Origin: Lepiota brunneoincarnata
Taxonomy: Eukaryota > Basidiomycota > Agaricomycetes > Agaricales > Agaricaceae
Length of the DNA: 64,000 nucleotides
Direction: 5' to 3'
Assembly: GCA_023014365.1 (NCBI GenBank)
Contig: JAEBUN010000012.1
Location: forward strand, 186,001-250,000
Made by a program: the position numbers and the translations under genes. This document shows, piece by piece, positions 58,205-64,000 of the stretch; within the stretch, counting starts at the first letter, position 1, and every line of letters starts with the position of its first letter. The notes under the pieces are model-generated. The model did not search any database. It worked only from the letters and a program-made list of their open reading frames with translations, and had not been told where the DNA came from.

Positions 58205-58718
58205 ATGCACGTTGGGCCATTCTACATCTTCATTCAACCTCTCGTCCTGTCCTTCTGGCTCTCTTTCACCGGCGCTTCACCAGTGCCTGTGCTATCAACG
58301 CGCAATAACCCTAAACTCAGATTCAAAACGCCTCAAGAGTGGGTCAAATACCAATCACAGTCCACTGTGCAACAATTCGCGGGAAAAGCTCGCTGGGCAT
58401 CGAAGCGGTGGGGTGCCTTACATTTCGCCGTATTTGACGCGCTTTGTCGAGAAGGAGCCAGAGAGGTTTAATCTCAGGCAATTTTCGACATATTTGTTGT
58501 GGGAGGTGATACCAGAGTGGTGGCGGGGAGCTGAACTGCAGAGGTGTGTGTGATAGGTGCCCTATAATAACTTGGAAGAAGAGGCTAACAGACATCATAG
58601 AGAGGATGTACTTTTGTTGAGGGCAATGGAGCAGCCATTATATATGAAGGTGGAAGAGCTCCCGCCCGACTTAGTGCGAAGAAAGGCAGAGTCACCACTT
58701 GTCATAGACGATTTATAG
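58205..58718 (+). CDS. Uncharacterised small protein with hydrophobic N-terminus
   Basis: Not recognised. From 58205 the frame reads MHVGPFYIFIQPLVLSFWLS, a possible signal anchor or signal peptide, then LRFKTPQEWVKYQSQSTVQQ and FAGKARWASKRW. Near 58410-58413 (four Gs) the frame changes by +1 to VPYISPYLTRFVEKEPERFN, LRQFSTYLLWEVIPEWWRGA and ELQ. A clean intron (GTGTGT...ATAG) then joins to REDVLLLRAMEQPLYMKVEE and LPPDLVRRKAESPLVIDDL. The slip matches the one-base-extra pattern seen in conserved genes of this window. Tryptophan and charged residues are frequent. It is tail-to-tail with SRP19, 67 bp apart. Confidence 0.55.
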
Positions 58719-58785
58719 AAGTAGATTTAGACCTGTACTATTGCTAGATGGCTACAGCTATCATACACATTTCTTCCTTTGATCC

Positions 58786-59875
58786 TCATCCTCGCACCCT
58801 CACCACCTTCCGCTTTCCTTTCTGCACATTCCCAGAACCACCCGCACCGGGCAAAAACCCAGCATTGTCCGGATTGTTCAGTCCTGCCTTGACGGTCTCG
58901 ACAAGGATGCCTGGCGATATCGCGGGTGAATATCCCGACACTCGACTGGTTAGCGGGGGTAGGGGCTCCGGAGGGATCGGTAGCCGCCTTCCGCCCGTTT
59001 GCTTCTGATTGTTCGTAGGGGTCTTGGGCTTGGGGCTCGCGACCGTCTGCTTGCCTTTGCTCACAGATCCTGCCGACTTGGCTACGGGTGGGGAGGACTC
59101 TTGTAGTGGGGCAAGGTTATATGGGGGCTTGGGCGCGTTCTCTGGTTTGAGTATTTGTATCTGGAAGCAAATCGTTTCGAGGAGCTGCTTCTCTGCATGC
59201 GGAGCTAATGAGCCAGGAGGGTAGTGGTTCTTGAGAATAGCACTTACTGCTCTTGATCATGGGGTTGACCAATCGCCCGTCCTTCTTCCATTGTACCCTC
59301 ACCCGCCCGGGATTTTCCCAATCCCTAGGATGGAATTTGGACACCTCGTGTAATGTGCCCAGTCCCAACCGATTCGCTGCGTCAGCGATATCCTTGCTTA
59401 GAGGCCACCACAGGCCCTTGGTTCTCGCTACCCGCCTCTGACCCGTCCCATAGGGTCGCTTTGCATCGAGATAGATGGGGTAGATACAGGTCCACCTGAA
59501 TGTGCCAATCGATTTACATAAAAAAAAGTTAGAGGGAAAAAGAGACCAATCCCAAATGTCATAAATTCCCCAAAAGAAGAAGAGATGAAAGCACAAACGA
59601 ACGTCTTGTACGTGCTGCTGTCCACCGTACCTTCCCTCCTCCCAGCTGCTGCTCCGCGCCTGGAGATGCGGGCGGGGTGGTGAGGCGGGTCCAGCGCGTG
59701 GATATGATGCTTCGGTGTCATCGTCTGAGTCGTCGTCCTCGTGCAAGTGGGGATCAGTAAAGTTGACTTGTTCAAGGAGAGGCCCACGGGTGCCGGTGTT
59801 GAGGAGAGGCTGTGTTGGGAGGGGAAGGTCTGTGTCGTCGTCAAAATCCTCTACGACGGCTGTTTTCCTGGACAT
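58786..59875 (-). CDS. SEC65: Signal recognition particle subunit SRP19 (Sec65)
   Basis: Binds SRP RNA and permits SRP54 assembly for co-translational targeting to the ER. The start at 59875 gives MSRKTAVVEDFDDDTDLPLP and an acidic leader. The SRP19 core is unmistakable: WTCIYPIYLDAKRPYGTGQR, RVARTKGLWWPLSKDIADAA, NRLGLGTLHEVSKFHPRDWE and NPGRVRVQWKKDGRLVNPMI. An intron then joins to AEKQLLETICFQIQILKPEN. A long Pro/Lys-rich tail ends in VQKGKRKVVRVRG, the basic tail typical of Sec65. Start codons of SRP19 and the JTB-like gene are 81 bp apart, head-to-head. Confidence 0.95.
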
Positions 59876-59956
59876 TGTGCTGGGCAAAGGAGTGAAGAAA
59901 AGTCGTCGTGATAATCCGCACACAACCCTCTATCTTTCCCACGGCACGCCTCTGAC

Positions 59957-60535
59957 ATGTTGATATCACTCCTCGCCATTCTGCTGTATGTTAGCACCAC
60001 CCATACCACTCTTATTCTTTTCTGAAGTGGCTACACAGAGCATTTTTGACCCTCAGCGCAGCACAATCTCAGGCAAACCTCACCTGTATCCCATATGGCA
60101 TCTGCGAACGGTGTCCAGATGAAGCAGTACGTCCGCTCCTTTCCATTAGGCATCAGCTTACCCAATCTCCTGCAGCTACACCAACCCTACTGTCAGCCAT
60201 TCGGGAACAGACGCCTCATGCATTGTAGAGCGTCCATACAGACAGAACCAGCATCGGAAGCAGGCAAGAGGCCACAACATGCCCAAGGCCCGCCTCCTTC
60301 GTCTGATACCGGGGACCCCTCACCGGATGGACAAGACAATGGCTTGATCTTGGCATGGGAGTCCTGCGGTCGCGTTGTCCTGACTGAACGTGCGGATTTC
60401 TTCGAGTTTACGGCAGTGAATTTGATGTTTTCATGTGTGGGCGTTGGTGTCGTTGTTTGGAGGTCAAGGAGGATGGAGGTTTTTCACGCGAGGCAGCTGG
60501 CCGCTAGAATTGGACTGGGCGGGAGGAGACGGTAG
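59957..60535 (+). CDS. JTB-like single-pass membrane protein
   Basis: Three exons. The signal peptide (MLISLLAILLAFLTLSAAQS) leads into a Cys-rich ectodomain: CIPYGICERCPDEA, then PYCQPFGNRRLMHC, a polar linker, and WESCGRVVLTERADFFEF. A transmembrane helix (AVNLMFSCVGVGVVVW) and a short basic tail (RSRRMEVFHARQLAARIGL) follow. As I recall the animal JTB (jumping translocation breakpoint) family, it has the same order: signal, paired-Cys ectodomain with C-x2-C and P-x-C-x-P-x-G, a SCR...E/R-x-F-F/W-x-F segment, one helix, and a short cytosolic tail rich in Arg/Gln. The introns were placed by hand and give one clean frame. Similarity is by motif order only, so family membership is an inference. 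Confidence 0.75.
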
Positions 60536-61435
60536 TTGTACTGGTATAGGGAGGTGAATGACAGGGGAACGTTAATTGTGAGTGGCCCATCCTTTGGTCA
60601 ATGTCGTCTCGCGCTGATGGGTCTGGGGCCGCAGTATTTACATACCTTTTGCTGTAGTATCCGCAACATGCATATAATTGATGGCACGACAAACCCACGA
60701 TAGACAACAAGTATCCTGGTAGTATCTGGTTGGGTTTGCGCCGAGTACCTGGAAGGGCCCGTTTACCCGGTGTAATTGTGTGCGGAGACAGGCACTTCTC
60801 CTTGAGGCAATAAGATGTTTGCAAGACGAAGAATATAGGCACGATATGAATGCTAGTCAGGGGGAATGGCTTCATGTTGACTGTTTCAACGGCCAGCCTT
60901 CGCCGGCGAGTATTTAACTTGGTTACTCTTTGATGTTTTTCATAGTGCCTAGGGCAAACGCAGACTCCACAAGTTTCCACCAGGCATCTTCTACGCTTTG
61001 GTTTGAACTTGACAATTATTTTCAAATTTCAAATAGATGATCACCACATGTGGGCGGTGCTGTTCCAGACACGGAAACACGCATCATTCTACGGAGATGT
61101 ATGTACACACGAAAGCAAATTGCGGTCACCATGACACAGGCTTACCAGTAGAACAATAGCAGAATCAGTCCCAAATGATATGCTCAAACACCATCCTCCT
61201 GCCTTTCCGACTGTTTTGTTTAAATAGGACTCCCCCCTTCTATTTCGTTTCATTCTTCTCTTTATTCCTCCACACATCCCACCGTTTACGCGAGCTCGTA
61301 TTCGCGGGGACTTTTTCAGATTTTGGTCGGGCTCCTATTGGCGTCCTAGTTTGATCGAGTCCTCTGGTCGACTCTTCTATTGCTCCCTTTTCCTCCTTCC
61401 TTCCCCCTCCCTTATTCTTTTTCTTCTTTTGCACC
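60536..61435. promoter_or_regulatory. Upstream region of the chitinase gene
   Basis: 900 bp between two plus-strand genes. The last part (about 61371-61431) is a pyrimidine tract of mainly C and T directly before the chitinase start, a layout common in fungal promoters of highly expressed genes. No other feature identified. Confidence 0.45.
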
Positions 61436-63249
61436 ATGCAAAACCGCCCTTCATCCCTTACTTCGCGGCTGCTGGCAGTCCTCTTTCATGCCCTCCTCTT
61501 CCAGGTCCTCATGGTTGCCACCGGCATCTACGCAGCACCTCCTAAATGTACCCCCGGATCATCTGGGACCAATGGTAACAGCACCTCTGGGGATACGGAT
61601 CCGGGGACGAGCCGCTATGAAAATAAGAATACGACCTCTGAATTTATCAAGAAGGGGTGGTATACTGGTTGGGACTCTACCCCAGAGAATTTTCCGTATG
61701 AGAAGTACACGCATTTGGCCTACGCTTTTGCGTGCGTTGTCTTCATTTCCTCCTTTTGTTTTTCTCGGCAGCTGATGGTGGGACTAGATTGGTGAATTCA
61801 GGTCCCGGTGATATTGCCCTAAATAGCGACGATCTGAAGCTATTGCCGGAGTTCGTCAAGGCAGCGAAGGATCATGTGAGTTCTCCTTTGCCCTCCCTAG
61901 CCAATTTGTTCTTGTCCTGAGCAGTGGTGAACGGCTAGGGCGTGAAAGCTTCTCTATCTATTGGTGGCTGGACAGGTTCAAAAGAATACTCTACAGCGGT
62001 GGCTACCGCGGAGAGCAGGAAGAAGTTTATCCAGGCTATCCTTGAACTGGCTCGGAAGTACCAACTGGACGGGATTGACCTCGAGTATGTCTTGTCTCAC
62101 TTTTGTTCCTCCGGAAATTCGTTGTTCATGACGGGGCGACAATTAGTTGGGAATACCCAAATCACAAAGGCATAGGGTGTAACAGCCAAAACCCACAAGA
62201 CACAGAAAACTTTTTAAGCTTCTTGAAGGAACTCAAGAGTGATCCTGAGGGCCAGAAGCTATCCCTTTCTGCTGCAGTTCATGTTAAACCATTCCTTGGA
62301 CCTGATGGGACAACACCTGTGAGCGATGTTTCCCAGTTCGGGGAGATGTTCGACCACATCGGTAAGTGTCTTCGCCCTGTTTTGTATTCATTCGAGTATG
62401 AACGACGGTCATACCAAATAGCTATCATGGGTTATGATATTTCGGGTCCTTGGGACGGGAAGGTCGGGCCAAACGCGCCCTTAAATAACTGTGGTTCGAG
62501 CTCGATATCCGTGGCATCTGCCGTGGAGGCCTGGACTAAAGCTGGATTCCCTAAGGAGAAGGTGCATCTTTTCTCCTTGCGCGCTGAATGGAATGATGCT
62601 GACGGGACTAGATCGTGCTGGCTGTCGCTGCGTACGGCCACAGCTTCGGCGTTCCCAATGCAAATTATCAGCTGTATGAACAATCCACTGAACATGTCAA
62701 CCCGAAGCGTCCCGCTGAAGATAGTACGTGCCCTTATCTTTTTATGTCCCCTGCCCATACGAGTATTGATAACTCCTTGTCTCAAAAACTAGAACCCGAC
62801 GTTTGTGGACAACCTCAGCCAGGCTCTGACGTCTATTATTTTTCGGAATTGGTGTCTGCAGGGTACCTGAACGCCAATGGCGCCGCAGCCTCAGGGGTCA
62901 ACTACAACTTTGATAGTTGTAGTCAAACGGTGATTACCCTTCCCCTATTTACGCACCTCATTCTCCAGTGCAGCTCATTCCATCCTCCCTTCTTCTCAAC
63001 CTTAGCCCTTCATCTATATTCCCGAGTTGAAGGCCACTGTTTCTTATGATGACCCTAAGAGCTTCGGTATGCCCCCTCCCTCCTCACTTTTTTTACTTGT
63101 CGCTGATGGTATAAACAGAAGCGAAAGGTAACTTCATTCGCTGCCAAGGACTTAAAGGCTACTCGGTGTGGCCTGTCCAGGCCGATCCCGGAGGCGTTCT
63201 CGTGGACGCGATCGGTCAGGCTTTGAGCAAGGAAGGAGCCTGTCAGTGA
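61436..63249 (+). CDS. Secreted GH18 chitinase
   Basis: Hydrolyses chitin by substrate-assisted catalysis. The N-terminus MQNRPSSLTSRLLAVLFHAL continues into a signal peptide ending near YAAPP, so the enzyme is exported. The catalytic barrel shows WYTGWDSTPENFPYEKYTHL, AYAF, an intron, GPGDIALNSDDLKLLPEFVK, VKASLSIGGWTGSKEYSTAV, and the active-site strand LDGIDLDWEYPNHKGIGCN. In the last, an intron splits the second-aspartate codon, so the DxDxE residues are complete only after splicing. Later landmarks are AIMGYDISGPWDGKVGPNAP, KEKIVLAVAAYGHSFGVPN and GYSVWPVQADPGGVLVDAIG. Seven or more introns, all consistent with frame. The stop is at 63249. No chitin-binding module is visible. Confidence 0.93.
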
Positions 63250-64000
63250 TTTAATATACTACCTCTCCTCCACCCCCTTCCAGATGTTATCTGTCTTTTC
63301 TGGCCCTTCACCGTAATATACCATAAGTTGAAAGAAGAATAAATTTTATTGTCTGCTCGACATCCCGAGGACGATAGTTATTCCGCCTGATTTACAGCAA
63401 TACGTAAATCAGGCGTAAATCACCCTGCTAAATGGGGGCGAACCAGGAAGATGGCAGGCGGCAACGGCGCTGATGGACGACGAGAAAGGTGCGAGCTTGG
63501 TCCACCAGCAGCACACAGGTGGGAGCCAGGGTGAGGGAGCGTAAGCGAGCAGAACCAGAGCATGATAACAAATGGGCAACGGCGGTCGGCAGATGTACCG
63601 AGGGTCCCGAGTTCCTGCCCCTGGCTGCCGCATTTCTGTCAGAACAGCTCGGCTCAGAGGGTGGATGAGTTGAAAGATGAAGGAGGGAGTACGGAAAAAG
63701 GATGGAATGGATGGACCACTGTAGTAGGTAGAGCCGGAGCTGATTGCTTTTGCTGTACAATGTACAGTTGCACATGTGGTTATGCAAGCAGGTTACAAGA
63801 CCTTGAGCTTAGAGCTCATGGCTAATGGCCCTAGCAGCGCCAGGAGAGTGTTTCAGAACACACCATTCAGAACCCAAAAGCGTGTCAATGAGCTTCCGAT
63901 GGGAGTGATGCTGGCACACAAACAGCCAAGATCTTCAATTGCTGCATGACAATTCGGCCAGCACCGTATCTTAGAAGCCCCGCACAAACACCGGAAACAT
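63250..64000. other. 3' flank of the chitinase gene, nothing recognised except a hairpin
   Basis: 751 bp to the window end. Apart from the small perfect inverted repeat at 63384-63415 no coding, RNA or repeat feature is recognised. Confidence 0.4.
63384..63415. repeat. Perfect 12-bp inverted repeat with 8-nt loop
   Basis: CGCCTGATTTAC, loop AGCAATAC, GTAAATCAGGCG, 135 bp after the chitinase stop. It may form an RNA hairpin in the 3' UTR or be an insertion scar. Confidence 0.6.

Noticed and set aside
62080..62150. Apparent loss of the second catalytic aspartate in the chitinase (DGIDLE)
   Set aside because: The codon is split by an intron; the spliced codon is GAT, giving the normal DGIDLDWE.
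1..64000. CRISPR arrays, phage or bacterial operons
   Set aside because: No spaced direct repeats or operon-like gene strings; introns and gene content are eukaryotic throughout.

Overview
The window is nuclear DNA of a filamentous basidiomycete, most likely an agaricomycete. Genes are packed on both strands and cut by many short GT-AG introns, mostly about 45-75 nt. The proteins I recognise (Sin3, cyclin B, Rpn1, Furry/Tao3, Mlh1, listerin, a desaturase-cytochrome b5 fusion, PTEN, SRP19, GH18) read as fungal, and two neighbouring paralogues belong to a family I know only from basidiomycetes. I cannot name the genus. Function calls rest on motifs read from hand-spliced translations; no database search was run.

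Layout. 1-2551 (-): Sin3 corepressor, cut by the window edge. 3118-4972 (+): aldehyde dehydrogenase. 5311-5883: a short element with 38-40 bp terminal inverted repeats. 5938-8169 (+): two tandem paralogues of an uncharacterised family. 8227-9719 (-): D-2-hydroxyacid dehydrogenase. 10150-11070 (-): a protein made only of two Sin3-type PAH domains. 11947-13896 (+): cyclin B. 14553-15621 (-): mitochondrial ribosomal protein uS15m. 15792-19251 (-): proteasome subunit Rpn1. 21481-29174 (+): Furry/Tao3/Mor2. 29415-32323 (-): Mlh1. 32479-33142 (+): small CBS-domain protein. 33370-35306 (-): orphan seven-helix membrane protein. 36044-37715 (-): unrecognised secreted protein candidate. 38324-38407 (-): tRNA-Asp. 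39593-46111 (-): listerin/Ltn1. 46448-48077 (-): delta-9 desaturase. 48407-50137 (-): secreted serine hydrolase. 51557-52885 (+): F-box protein. 53482-55888 (+): PTEN. 55972-56062 (-): second tRNA-Asp. 56650-57654 (+): NmrA-type protein. 58205-58718 (+): orphan. 58786-59875 (-): SRP19. 59957-60535 (+): JTB-like membrane protein. 61436-63249 (+): GH18 chitinase.

Most genes are unrelated housekeeping functions: chromatin, cell cycle, proteasome, mismatch repair, ribosome quality control, protein targeting, lipid desaturation and phosphoinositide signalling. They do not form a pathway cluster. The most unusual items are the PAH-only protein, whose introns show it came from PAH1 of Sin3 and then duplicated internally; the inverted-repeat element ending 54 bp before a start codon; the JTB-like protein head-to-head with SRP19; and a one-directional series of apparent +1 frame slips in otherwise conserved genes, which probably marks insertion errors in the sequence.
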